Origin: Streptomyces sp. HUAS MG91
GTDB taxonomy: Bacteria > Actinomycetota > Actinomycetes > Streptomycetales > Streptomycetaceae
Direction: 5' to 3'
DNA length: 64,000 nucleotides
Assembly (NCBI RefSeq): GCF_040529335.1
Contig: NZ_CP159534.1
Coordinates: forward strand, 4,464,001-4,528,000
This document shows, piece after piece, positions 50,919 through 63,363 of this stretch. The notes under the pieces were generated by a model that saw only the letters and a program-made list of their open reading frames with translations, was not told the DNA's origin and did no database searches. The first letter of the stretch is position 1. Each line of letters begins with the position of its first letter. The position numbers and the translations under genes are program-made.

Positions 50919-52220
50919 TCAGGCGTCGGCCGCCGCCGGCTCCGGCTTGCTGACCATGACCACACGGGTCCCGGCGAGCGACGGCTGGTCCTGCAGCGGG
51001 GTGAGCCGCTTGCCGAGCCGCAGCGCGAGCACGGTGATGCCCAGCGAGAACAGCAGGAACGTCACGATGTACGGGCCGTGCAGCGCGGCGCCCATGGGCC
51101 CGCCGACGGCCGGCCCGACCGCGAGCGCGAGCTGCTTCACCAGCGCGAAGGCCGAGTTGTAGGAGCCGACCCGGCCCGCGGGGGCGAGGTCGGCGACCAG
51201 CGGCGCCACGGTCGGCGACAGCATCGCCTCACCGAGCCCGAAGAGCGCGTAGGTGGAGACGAACGCGGTGGTGGCGACGGCCTGGCTCGCGTGGCCCAGC
51301 CCCGCGTAGCCCGCGGCGATCCACGCGACGGCCCAGATGAGCCCGACACCGGCGATGACCCGCGACCGCTTGCGCCGCTCGACGAACTTCAGCACGGCGA
51401 ACTGCGCGACGACGATCATCGCCGTGTTGGCGGCGAGCGCGATGCCGAGCGTGGACGCCGAGATCCCGGCGGCCTCGACGCCGTACGCGCTGAGTCCCGA
51501 CTCGAACTGCCCGTAGCAGGCGAAGAACAGCACGAACCCGAGCCCGCACAGCTGCACCATCGCCCGGTGCCCGAGCAGCGTCCGCAGCCCGCCCTTGGCC
51601 GCGTCCTTCGGCGCGGCCTCACCGAGCACGGCGCCCTGCGGCATCCGCACGGTCCACACGATCGCGGCGAGCACCAGGAACATCACGGCCTCGATGGCGA
51701 ACAGCCGCAGGAAGCTCTCCGGCCGGCTCTCGTCGACGATCTGACCGCCGATGAGCCCGCCGATGCCGAGCCCGAGGTTCTGCAGGAAGAACTGCGTGGC
51801 GAAGGACCGCGTCCGCGTCTCCGGCGTCGAGCACCACACGATCATGGTGGCGAGCGCCGGCTGCAGCACCGCGGTACCGGCGCCGAGGACGGCGGCGGCC
51901 GCGATGGCGGCGGCCTCCGTGCTCGCGAGCCCGAGCCCGAGCGCCCCGACGGCCGCGACCCCGGACGCCACGAGCAGTACGGGCATGGGGCCCCGTCGGT
52001 CGATGGCACGGCCGGTGAAGGGCAGGACGACCAGGGCCGCCATCGCGAACGCGGCGAGCACGATCCCCGCCGCACTGGCACCCAGATCCCGCACTTCCGC
52101 CACGTAGACGTAGAGGAACGGAACCGTGAAGCCCACGCCGAACGAACTCAGCGCGCTACCCACCTGCACACGCCGCATCGCGGCGCCCATCGCCCTGGTC
52201 ACTTTCACCTGCCCTTTCAC
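50919..52220 (-). CDS. Major facilitator superfamily transporter
   Basis: A 433-residue protein with 12 predicted membrane segments. It shows the A-like motif between segments 2 and 3 (GRAIDRRGPMPVLLVASGVA), an internal loop around residue 205 and the second-half equivalent near KFVERRKRSRVIAGVG. It belongs to the drug/metabolite efflux type. It is divergent from a MarR regulator with a palindrome-rich interval, a usual layout for an efflux pump and its repressor. The start is uncertain among GTG 52220, 52208 and 52202. Substrate unknown. Confidence 0.88.
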   Translation of the reverse strand: MKGQVKVTRAMGAAMRRVQVGSALSSFGVGFTVPFLYVYVAEVRDLGASAAGIVLAAFAMAALVVLPFTGRAIDRRGPMPVLLVASGVAAVGALGLGLASTEAAAIAAAAVLGAGTAVLQPALATMIVWCSTPETRTRSFATQFFLQNLGLGIGGLIGGQIVDESRPESFLRLFAIEAVMFLVLAAIVWTVRMPQGAVLGEAAPKDAAKGGLRTLLGHRAMVQLCGLGFVLFFACYGQFESGLSAYGVEAAGISASTLGIALAANTAMIVVAQFAVLKFVERRKRSRVIAGVGLIWAVAWIAAGYAGLGHASQAVATTAFVSTYALFGLGEAMLSPTVAPLVADLAPAGRVGSYNSAFALVKQLALAVGPAVGGPMGAALHGPYIVTFLLFSLGITVLALRLGKRLTPLQDQPSLAGTRVVMVSKPEPAAADA

Positions 52221-52267
52221 ACAACGAAGAAGCCCCCAGGGGATGCGTCAGCACTCAACCCTGAAGA

Positions 52268-52293
52268 CTTCGAAGCTAAAGTTAGAAGCTAAA
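52268..52293. promoter_or_regulatory. Candidate MarR operator between MFS and marR
   Basis: The palindrome CTTCGAAG (52268-52275), a direct repeat GAAGCTAAA (52272-52280 and 52285-52293) and overlapping TTAG/CTAA arms lie in an AT-rich island between the divergent genes. The 13-bp spacing and TTAG/CTAA arms suit a MarR dimer. Binding is not shown. Confidence 0.6.
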
Positions 52294-52347
52294 CAATACA
52301 TCTCGAAGGACTTCAACGCCAACCGCCGCCGTGCCATACTTCGCCGC

Positions 52348-52881
52348 ATGGCAGCCGAGCCGACCATCGAAGAACAGATCGCCGCGTACCAGCGGGAGTT
52401 CCAGGACCTCGACCCCCAGGTCGAGCAGATCGTCTCGGCGCTGGGCAGACTCAACCGCCGCATGAACGTCGCGTACGGCCGGCAGACCTCCGAGATCGGC
52501 ATCAGCAACACCGAGTGGGAGGTCCTCAAGGCCCTGGTCCTCTCCGGAGCCCCCTACCGCCTGGGCCCCGGCGACCTGGCGAAGCGGCTCGGCCTCACGC
52601 CCGCCGCGATGACCCACCGCATCGACCGCATGGTCCAGGAGGGCCTGGTCACTCGGGACCGGGACGAGAACAACCGGGTCCGCGTCATCGTGGAGCTGAC
52701 GACGGAGGGCCGCGGGAAGTGGCTCGACGCCATGCGGCTGGCCTCGGTCTTCGAGGAGGACCTCCTCCAGGACCTCTCCCCGGCGGAGCGCACGGCCCTC
52801 GGTGAGGTCCTGACCCGCCTCCTGCGCCGCGTCGAGCACGCCCAGCCGGACGCCGGCGGCCGGCTCAACGACCTCGACTGA
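52348..52881 (+). CDS. MarR-family transcriptional regulator
   Basis: A 177-residue regulator. The winged-helix core is at about 55-125 (SNTEWEVLKALVLSGAPYRL, PGDLAKRLGLTPAAMTHRID, RMVQEGLVTRDRDENNRVRV), flanked by dimerisation helices (FEEDLLQDLSPAERTALGEV). The wing DRDENNRVRVIVELTTEGR matches the MarR consensus. It probably represses the divergent MFS gene and itself through the operator at 52268-52293. ATG 52348 is chosen since the family begins just after; the upstream frame runs through the operator. Confidence 0.9.
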   Translation: MAAEPTIEEQIAAYQREFQDLDPQVEQIVSALGRLNRRMNVAYGRQTSEIGISNTEWEVLKALVLSGAPYRLGPGDLAKRLGLTPAAMTHRIDRMVQEGLVTRDRDENNRVRVIVELTTEGRGKWLDAMRLASVFEEDLLQDLSPAERTALGEVLTRLLRRVEHAQPDAGGRLNDLD

Positions 52882-52898
52882 GGAGACCTGGGCGGGGG

Positions 52899-53272
52899 TT
52901 GACACGACCTCGCCGGATCCGTAAAGTTCTTCGGGTTGCCGCGGAGCCGTAACGGTTCTCCGACAGCACCTCCAGCCGCTGAAGCGGCACTCAAACACCA
53001 GCACGATCTCCCAGAGCGGGATTGTTTTCGGCATGTCCGAATTCAATTCCAAATTGGGTTGCGAACGTCCCGATCACCTCGATTAGGAACTGCCGCAGGG
53101 ATCCGCTAAAGTTTGAGACGTCGGAACGGCCCAACAGGCCGGGAAGACAAGCCCCCTGACTGGGAATCAGGCCCGAAAGGATCTGATAGAGTCGGACTCG
53201 CCGGAAAGCCGAAAGGCCGGAAAGCGAAGCAAGACCCCGAGGAAATCGGCCGGTGAAACGGTCTGATAGAGT
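52899..53272 (+). promoter_or_regulatory. Multiple rrn promoters and leader
   Basis: Upstream of 16S are several promoter-like elements. The first is TTGACA (52899) 17 nt before TAAAGT (52922). A second TAAAGT is at 53107. The repeated TCTGATAGAGTCGGA block appears at about 53182 and 53262 with TAGAGT as likely -10. A processed leader follows to 53521, with GTTCCTTGAGAACTCAAC near 53352. Streptomyces rrn operons usually have three to four promoters. There is no gene between 52882 and 53521. Confidence 0.75.
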
Positions 53273-53521
53273 CGGAAACGCAAGAACAAAAGAAACACCG
53301 AAGGGAAGCGCCCGGAGGAAAGCCCGAGAGGGTGAGTACAAAGGAAGCGTCCGTTCCTTGAGAACTCAACAGCGTGCCAAAAATCAACGCCAGATATGTT
53401 GATACCCCGTCTCTCTGAGACGAGGTTCCTTTGTAAAAACACAGCGAGGACGCTGTGAACCGGAAGATTATTCCTCTTCCGGTTCCGCTCTCGTGGTGTC
53501 ACCCCGATTACGGGGAAACAT

Positions 53522-58474
<4,953 letters not shown>

Positions 58475-58565
58475 CCTCAGTTGCTCGCGTCCACTGTGTT
58501 GGTTCTGAAACCACGAACAACCGTCGTAGCCTTTTGGTCACGGCTCCGGTTGACAGTTTCATAGT

Positions 58566-58684
58566 GTTTCGGTGGTCATAGCGTGAGGGAAACGCCCGGT
58601 TACATTCCGAACCCGGAAGCTAAGCCTTACAGCGCCGATGGTACTGCAGGGGGGACCCTGTGGGAGAGTAGGACGCCGCCGAAC
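58566..58684 (+). rRNA. rrf: 5S ribosomal RNA
   Basis: GTTTCGGTGGTCATAGCG at the 5' end pairs with CCGCCGAAC at the 3' end. The core has CCGAACCCGGAAGCTAAG and CGCCGATGGTACTGCA. About 119 nt; ends estimated. Confidence 0.95.
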
Positions 58685-58694
58685 AAATTTTGAG

Positions 58695-58726
58695 AAAACC
58701 CCCGTGCCATTCGGCACGGGGGTTTT
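58695..58726. terminator. rrn operon terminator
   Basis: Perfect stem AAAACCCCCGTGCC with its complement, loop ATTC, ending in TTTT on the plus strand; also works for the minus-strand gene at 58733. Confidence 0.93.
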
Positions 58727-58732
58727 CTGCGT

Positions 58733-59881
58733 TTACAGGGCGGAATTCAGGCGGGCCGCCTGGCGGGTCAGATGATTGCGTTCCGCCAGTGTCGGGGCTT
58801 GTTGTGCGGCCTTCGCGTAGAGGCGGGCGGCTGTGGTGAGGTCGCCGGCGCGTTCGTGGAAGTAGGCCGCCACCGCTGTGTGCCGGGGCAGGGAATCGTC
58901 CAGCTCCGCCAGCGCGGCCAGGCCCGCGTGGGGGCCGTCGGCCTCGCCCAGGGCCACCGCGCGGTTCAGGCGGACGACCGGGCTGTCCGTGAGGGCGGCG
59001 AGTTCGTCGTACCACTCGACGATCTGCACCCAGTCCGTCTCCTCGGCCGTGAAGGCGTCCGCGTGGAGGGCCGCGATGGCTGCCTGGGCCTGGAATTCGC
59101 CGAGGCGGTCGCGGGCCAGAGCCGTCTGGAGGATGCCGATGCCCTCCGCGATCATCGACGTGTCCCAGCGGGTGCGGTCCTGCTCGGCCAGCGGGACCAG
59201 GCTGCCGTCGTCCGTGGTGCGGGCCGGGCGCCGGGCGTGATGCAGCAGCATCAGCGCCAGCAGGCCCGCCACCTCCGGGTGGTCGATCGTGGACGCGAGC
59301 TGCCGGGTCAGGCGGATGGCCTCCGCGGCGAGGTCGACATCGCCGGAGTAGCCCTCGTTGAAGACCAGGTACAGGGTGCGCAGGACCGTCGACACATCGC
59401 CGGGGCTGTCGAAGCGGGCTGCTGAGACCGTGCGTTTCGCGCGGCTGATGCGTTGCGCCATCGTCGGTTCCGGGACCAGGTAGGCCCCGGCGATCTGGCG
59501 GGTCGTGAGGCCGCCCACCGCGCGCAGGGTGAGTGCTACCGCCGACGACGGTGTCAGGGAGGGGTGCGCGCAGAGGAAGTAGAGCTGGAGGGTGTCGTCG
59601 GTGGTGGGGGACGGGCCCGGAGGCGGTTCCTCGTCGACGCGGTCCTCCCGGCGGCGCCGTGCGGCGTCCGCGCGGGCCGCGTCGACGAAGCGGCGCCAGG
59701 CCACGGTGATCAGCCAGCCCCGGGGGTCCCGGGGCGGCTCGGTGGGCCAGGTGCGGACCGCCTCCACCAGGGCGTCCTGCACCGCGTCCTCGGCCGCCGC
59801 GAAATCTGCTCCGCGGCGGACGAGGACGGCCAGCACACCCGGGGTGAGAGCGCGCAGTCGCGCCTCGTCCAGTGCGTCCAT
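58733..59881 (-). CDS. ECF42-type RNA polymerase sigma factor with C-terminal extension
   Basis: A 382-residue sigma factor. Region 2 is near 10-75 (AAAEDAVQDALVEAVRTWPT, DPRGWLITVAWRRFVDAARA). Region 4 is near 100-160 (LQLYFLCAHPSLTPSSAVAL, GGLTTRQIAGAYLVPEPTMA, QRISRAKR). A long helical extension of about 200 residues follows (STVLRTLYLVFNEGYSGDVD, LARDRLGEFQAQAAIAALHA, PVVRLNRAVALGEADGPHAG). The extension and the adjacent YCII/DGPF gene are hallmarks of ECF42, which has no anti-sigma factor. ATG 59881 lies 7 nt after the YCII stop. The targets usually include the partner gene. Confidence 0.93.
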   Translation of the reverse strand: MDALDEARLRALTPGVLAVLVRRGADFAAAEDAVQDALVEAVRTWPTEPPRDPRGWLITVAWRRFVDAARADAARRRREDRVDEEPPPGPSPTTDDTLQLYFLCAHPSLTPSSAVALTLRAVGGLTTRQIAGAYLVPEPTMAQRISRAKRTVSAARFDSPGDVSTVLRTLYLVFNEGYSGDVDLAAEAIRLTRQLASTIDHPEVAGLLALMLLHHARRPARTTDDGSLVPLAEQDRTRWDTSMIAEGIGILQTALARDRLGEFQAQAAIAALHADAFTAEETDWVQIVEWYDELAALTDSPVVRLNRAVALGEADGPHAGLAALAELDDSLPRHTAVAAYFHERAGDLTTAARLYAKAAQQAPTLAERNHLTRQAARLNSAL

Positions 59882-59888
59882 GAGCGGG

Positions 59889-60296
59889 CTACTCCGTGAT
59901 GGTGGGCGGGGCGTGCAGGAACGGGCGGAGCTCCAGCCACTCGTGGATCGGCTTCCCGCCCGCGCCCGGCGCCGCCGACAGCTCCCCGGCCAGCTCGACG
60001 GCACGCTCGTACGTGTCGACGTCGATGATCATCCAGCCGGCGATGAGGTCCTTGGTCTCGGCGAACGGGCCGTCGGTGACGGGCGGGCGGCCCTCACCGT
60101 CGTAGCGGACCCAGGCGCCCTCCGGGGCGAGGGCCTGGCCGTCGACGAACTCGCCGGACTTCTCCAGACGGGCCGCGAAGTCCTGCATGTACTGGATGTG
60201 GGCCGTGACCTCCTCGGGCGTCCACTGGTCCATGGGCGCGCAGTTCACGGGTTCCGGGGCGCCCCGGTAGTGCTTCAGGAGCAGATACTTGGCCAT
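59889..60296 (-). CDS. YCII-related (DGPF domain) protein, ECF42 partner
   Basis: A 135-residue protein starting MAKYLLLKHYRGAPEPVNCA with the DGPF motif in GRPPVTDGPFAETKDLIAGW and a C-terminal HEWLELRPF. YCII/DGPF proteins are regularly encoded beside ECF42 sigma factors and are likely their regulatory output or input. Enzymatic activity is not established. It precedes the sigma gene by 7 nt in one operon. ATG 60296 with AAGGAGACC upstream. Confidence 0.92.
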   Translation of the reverse strand: MAKYLLLKHYRGAPEPVNCAPMDQWTPEEVTAHIQYMQDFAARLEKSGEFVDGQALAPEGAWVRYDGEGRPPVTDGPFAETKDLIAGWMIIDVDTYERAVELAGELSAAPGAGGKPIHEWLELRPFLHAPPTITE

Positions 60297-60422
60297 GACG
60301 GTCTCCTTGGTGCCGGTGCGGTTCGCTTGCGTTCATAGCAGGGACGGAGCCGGGCGCGGGTTCTCGACATCGGCGCGGAAATTCTTTTCTCCGGTGGTGT
60401 CCGGCGACTCTAGAGTGCCGCC

Positions 60423-60968
60423 ATGGACTTCGTGGTGCGAGCGGTGCGGGCCGACGAATGGGCGGCCGTGAAGGAACTGCGGCTGGAGGCGCTGCGGGAC
60501 GAGGCGGCACCGATCGCGTTCCTGGAGACGTACGAGGCGGCGCTCGGGAGGCCGGACTCGTTCTGGCGCGACCGGGCGGCCGGCGCCTCGCACGGCGGGG
60601 CGGCACGGCAGTTCGTGGCCGTCGCGGAGAGCGGGCGGTGGCTGGGGACCTTGGTCGCGCTGGTCGAGGAGGCCGGGACCGAGGACTTCTTCGGGCACGC
60701 CGTCGAGGAGCGGCAGGCGCAGCTCGTGGGCGTCTACGTGCGTCCCGAGGCCCGGGGCGGCCGGGTGACCTCCGAGCTGTTCTCGGCGGCGTGCGCGTGG
60801 GCGTACGGGCTGGAGGGGCTCGGGCGGGTGCGGCTCCACTTCCACCAGGACAACGCGCGGGCCGAGGGCTTCTACCGCAAGTTCGGCTTCGTACGCACCG
60901 GAAGGGCCGTCCCCCACCCTGACGACCCTTCCGAGGTCGAGTACGAGATGGTGCTCGACAGGCCCTAG
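60423..60968 (+). CDS. GNAT family N-acetyltransferase
   Basis: A 181-residue acetyltransferase. The acetyl-CoA site is seen in AQLVGVYVRPEARGGRVTSE (R-x-x-G-x-G/A-like). The fold follows the GNAT order: AVKELRLEALRDEAAPIAFL, VAVAESGRWLGTLVALVEEA, LHFHQDNARAEGFYRKFGFV, RTGRAVPHPDDP. Acceptor unknown. The TAG stop lies within the CTAG end of the palindromic element at 60965-61145. Confidence 0.9.
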   Translation: MDFVVRAVRADEWAAVKELRLEALRDEAAPIAFLETYEAALGRPDSFWRDRAAGASHGGAARQFVAVAESGRWLGTLVALVEEAGTEDFFGHAVEERQAQLVGVYVRPEARGGRVTSELFSAACAWAYGLEGLGRVRLHFHQDNARAEGFYRKFGFVRTGRAVPHPDDPSEVEYEMVLDRP

Positions 60969-61145
60969 GTCGTGTCCGCAAAGTCCCTCCTGCCCCGCGA
61001 CGCCTGGCACGCGCTCTCGCCGCACCGGGCGTAAGGCCAAGTACGTCCAGTACGAGGCCTTGCACCCGGCACGCCGAGAGCACGCACCAGACGCCGCGAG
61101 GCCCGCCCTCCGGGCGGACGGAGGGACTTTGCGGACACGACCTAG
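60965..61145. mobile_element. MITE-like palindromic element bounded by CTAG (copy 2)
   Basis: A 181-bp element with perfect 26-bp terminal inverted repeats (60965-60990 and 61120-61145), starting CTAGGTCGTGTCCGCAAAGT. It is related to the copy at 32017-32196: same length and plan, shared interior segments such as GCACGCACCAGAC and CCGCGAGGCCCGCCCT, and CTAG borders. The left CTAG holds the TAG stop of the GNAT gene and the right CTAG the TAG stop of the FMN reductase gene, so both flanking genes end inside it. Divergence from copy 1 is greatest in the outer arms, which co-vary. Confidence 0.8.
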
Positions 61146-61744
61146 CGGTACGGGCGTTCGGCGCGGGCCGTCCGCAGGGCGTGGGCCCACCAGTCGAGTT
61201 GGTCGAGCAGGACCTTCGCCGCGCCGGGGGCGCCCTCGGGGTCGTGAGCCGGGCCGTCCGCGGCGAAGTGGTCGGGGGTCACCTTGTGGAAGCTGACGCT
61301 GTCGCGGACCGTGACGCAGTGCAACTCGGCGAAGACCAGGCGGAGTTGTTCGACCGCGCGCAGGCCGCCGGCGACACCTCCGTACGAGACGAAGCCGACG
61401 GGCTTGGCCCGCCACTCCGTGTAGTGGAGGTCGATCAGGTGCTTCAGGTGGGCCGGGAAGCTGTGGTTGTACTCGGGCGTGATGATCACGTAGGCGTCGG
61501 CGTGCTGGATGCGGGCGGCCAGTTCGGCCTGTTCCGGGGTGCGTTCGTGGGACCAGGACGGGTGGATCTCCGGGAGGTTCAGGGTTGCCACGTCGATGAT
61601 GTCGAAGTGGGTGGTGGGGGCGTGTTCGGTGGCCTGGGTCGTGAACCAGTCGGCCACCGTGGGGGCGATGCGGCCCTCTCGGAGTGAGCCGATGATGACG
61701 GCCACTCGGAGCGGGGGCTGGGGCTGGGGCTTTGGGGCGGTCAC
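61142..61744 (-). CDS. NADPH-dependent FMN reductase family protein
   Basis: A 200-residue flavodoxin-like protein. The FMN phosphate loop is IIGSLREGRIAPTVADW, and PEYNHSFPAHLKHLIDLHY followed by VGFVSYGGVAGGLRAVEQLR are the family signatures. It reduces FMN or quinones or azo compounds. GTG 61744 is chosen because GGGAG lies 8 nt before it; a longer frame begins at 61774. The stop lies in the palindromic element. It ends 27 nt downstream of the MFS gene stop on the same strand and may be co-transcribed. Confidence 0.9.
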   Translation of the reverse strand: MTAPKPQPQPPLRVAVIIGSLREGRIAPTVADWFTTQATEHAPTTHFDIIDVATLNLPEIHPSWSHERTPEQAELAARIQHADAYVIITPEYNHSFPAHLKHLIDLHYTEWRAKPVGFVSYGGVAGGLRAVEQLRLVFAELHCVTVRDSVSFHKVTPDHFAADGPAHDPEGAPGAAKVLLDQLDWWAHALRTARAERPYR

Positions 61745-61770
61745 TTTTCTGTCTCCCTGGGGTCGGGTTC

Positions 61771-63255
61771 TCACGGGGTTGTCGTGGGGGTTGCTTCAGT
61801 GGTGCTCTGGGCCGAGGGCTGTGCCCACCCGTTCCGCCGTGCGGAACGCCTGCCCACAGCGGTGGAAGGGCGGGGGAGCAGGAGGTGGGTGGTCAGGGTC
61901 AGGGCTGTCATGAGTGCCGTTACCGACCAGAGCGCTGTGTGCCAGGCACTGGTGAGTTCTGTGGTGAGGAGGAGGGCGCCGAAGATCGTCAGGGTCAGGG
62001 CGCCGGTCGCGCCGCGGACCGTGTTGAGGAAGCCGGAGGCCATGCCGACCTCGGACGGGGGCACCAGCGACATGGCCTGGGCGTCGATGATGCCGATGGA
62101 CAGGCCCTGACCGGCGCCGATCGTCAGCAGTGGGCCGGCCAGCGCGGGCACGGGGATGCCGGGGTGGAGCGTGGTCAGCCAGGCGTTGCCCGCCGCGATC
62201 AGCAGCAGGGACAGCACAAGGAGCCGGCGGGCCGGGACGCCGCGGTTGACCAGACGGGCGCCGAGCGGGGGCAGCACCAGGACCGGGACCGTCATCAGGA
62301 GCAGGGTCAGGCCGGCGGCGCCGGCCGAGGTGCCGTTCACACCCTGGAGGTACGTCGGCAGGAAGGTCAGCACGCCCGTGGTGCCCGCGCCGAGCGCGAA
62401 GGAGCCGACGGCCCAGCCGGCGAAGGCCGGGTTCCGGGCCAGCCGCGGATCCAGGATCGGGCGGCCGCGGCCGGAGCGGGCCAGCCCCTGTTCGACCCGT
62501 ACGAAAGTGATCAGCAGGGCCGCGGCGGCCGCCGCGGGGAGCAGCGTCCACGGTGAGTTCCAGCCCGCCTTCGAGCCCTGGGTGACGGCGAACAGGGCCA
62601 GGGCGAAGCCCGCGATGAACGTGGCCGCGCCCGCCCGGTCGACCCGTGGCCGCGCCTCGGCGCGGGACTCGCCCAGCAGGCGGGTGCCGGTGAGGATGAC
62701 GGCGCCCACGGCCGCGTACGACAGGAACGTGGCGCGCCAGCCGAGGGCGTCCACCAGCCAGCCCGAGAAGGTCGGGCCGAGGGCGAGGCCGAGGCCCGCC
62801 GTGGTGCCCAGTGAGGCGAAGACACGGGTGCGGGCCGGGCCCGTGAAGGTCGCCGCGAGGAGCGAACCGCCGCTCGCCATCACCCCGGCCGCGCCGATGC
62901 CGGACAGGATCCGGGCCGCGTCCAGGAGCAGGATGTGCTGGGCGGTGGCCGAGGCCAGGGTGCCCGCCGTGTAGAGCGCGGCGCCCGCCGTGAGGATCCG
63001 GCGGCGGCCGTACAGGTCGCCGAGCGAGCCGGCGACGAGCATGCACGCGGACGCGGCGAGGAAGTAGCCGACGACGACCCATTGCAGCGCCGCGCCGGAC
63101 GCGTCCAGGGCGGTGCCGATGCGCGGGAGCGCCACCGTCGTGCCGGACATCGCCATCGGGAGGGTGAGCATGCCGAGGAGGACGACGAGGAGGGTCGGGA
63201 CGGGGCGGCCGGCGCCGGATGTGCGGACCGCCCGGGATCGGGGTTCGGTTGCCAT
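61771..63255 (-). CDS. MFS exporter, DHA2 (EmrB/QacA-like) family
   Basis: A 494-residue protein with about 14 membrane segments. It has LTLPMAMSGTTVALPRIGTA (early DHA2 pattern), the motif GSLGDLYGRRRILTAGAALY, and motif C-like GLGLALGPTFSGWLVDALG in segment 5. It is likely a drug or metabolite exporter. ATG 63255 is followed directly by the N-terminus of the family; a start at 63291 lies within the operator. It is divergent from a TetR gene with two palindromic operators between them. The C-terminal 35 residues are hydrophilic. Confidence 0.92.
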   Translation of the reverse strand: MATEPRSRAVRTSGAGRPVPTLLVVLLGMLTLPMAMSGTTVALPRIGTALDASGAALQWVVVGYFLAASACMLVAGSLGDLYGRRRILTAGAALYTAGTLASATAQHILLLDAARILSGIGAAGVMASGGSLLAATFTGPARTRVFASLGTTAGLGLALGPTFSGWLVDALGWRATFLSYAAVGAVILTGTRLLGESRAEARPRVDRAGAATFIAGFALALFAVTQGSKAGWNSPWTLLPAAAAAALLITFVRVEQGLARSGRGRPILDPRLARNPAFAGWAVGSFALGAGTTGVLTFLPTYLQGVNGTSAGAAGLTLLLMTVPVLVLPPLGARLVNRGVPARRLLVLSLLLIAAGNAWLTTLHPGIPVPALAGPLLTIGAGQGLSIGIIDAQAMSLVPPSEVGMASGFLNTVRGATGALTLTIFGALLLTTELTSAWHTALWSVTALMTALTLTTHLLLPRPSTAVGRRSARRNGWAQPSAQSTTEATPTTTP

Positions 63256-63265
63256 GACCGTAAAG

Positions 63266-63302
63266 TACAACCGTGGTTGTAGTAACTGCAACGGTCGTTG
63301 TA
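63266..63302. promoter_or_regulatory. Two adjacent TetR-type palindromic operators
   Basis: Site 1, TACAACCGTGGTTGTA (63266-63281), is a perfect 16-bp palindrome. Site 2, TGCAACGGTCGTTGTA (63287-63302), differs by one arm base. Their centres are 21 bp apart, about two helical turns. Together they form a larger inverted repeat (AAGTACAAC/GTTGTACTT). They overlap the likely promoter of the MFS gene and lie 61 bp before the tetR start. Confidence 0.82.
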
Positions 63303-63363
63303 CTTAGGACGGTCGGCCTAGGCCGGATACGGCCTAGGGTGGAGGTGAGCGGAGGAGCGGAGC

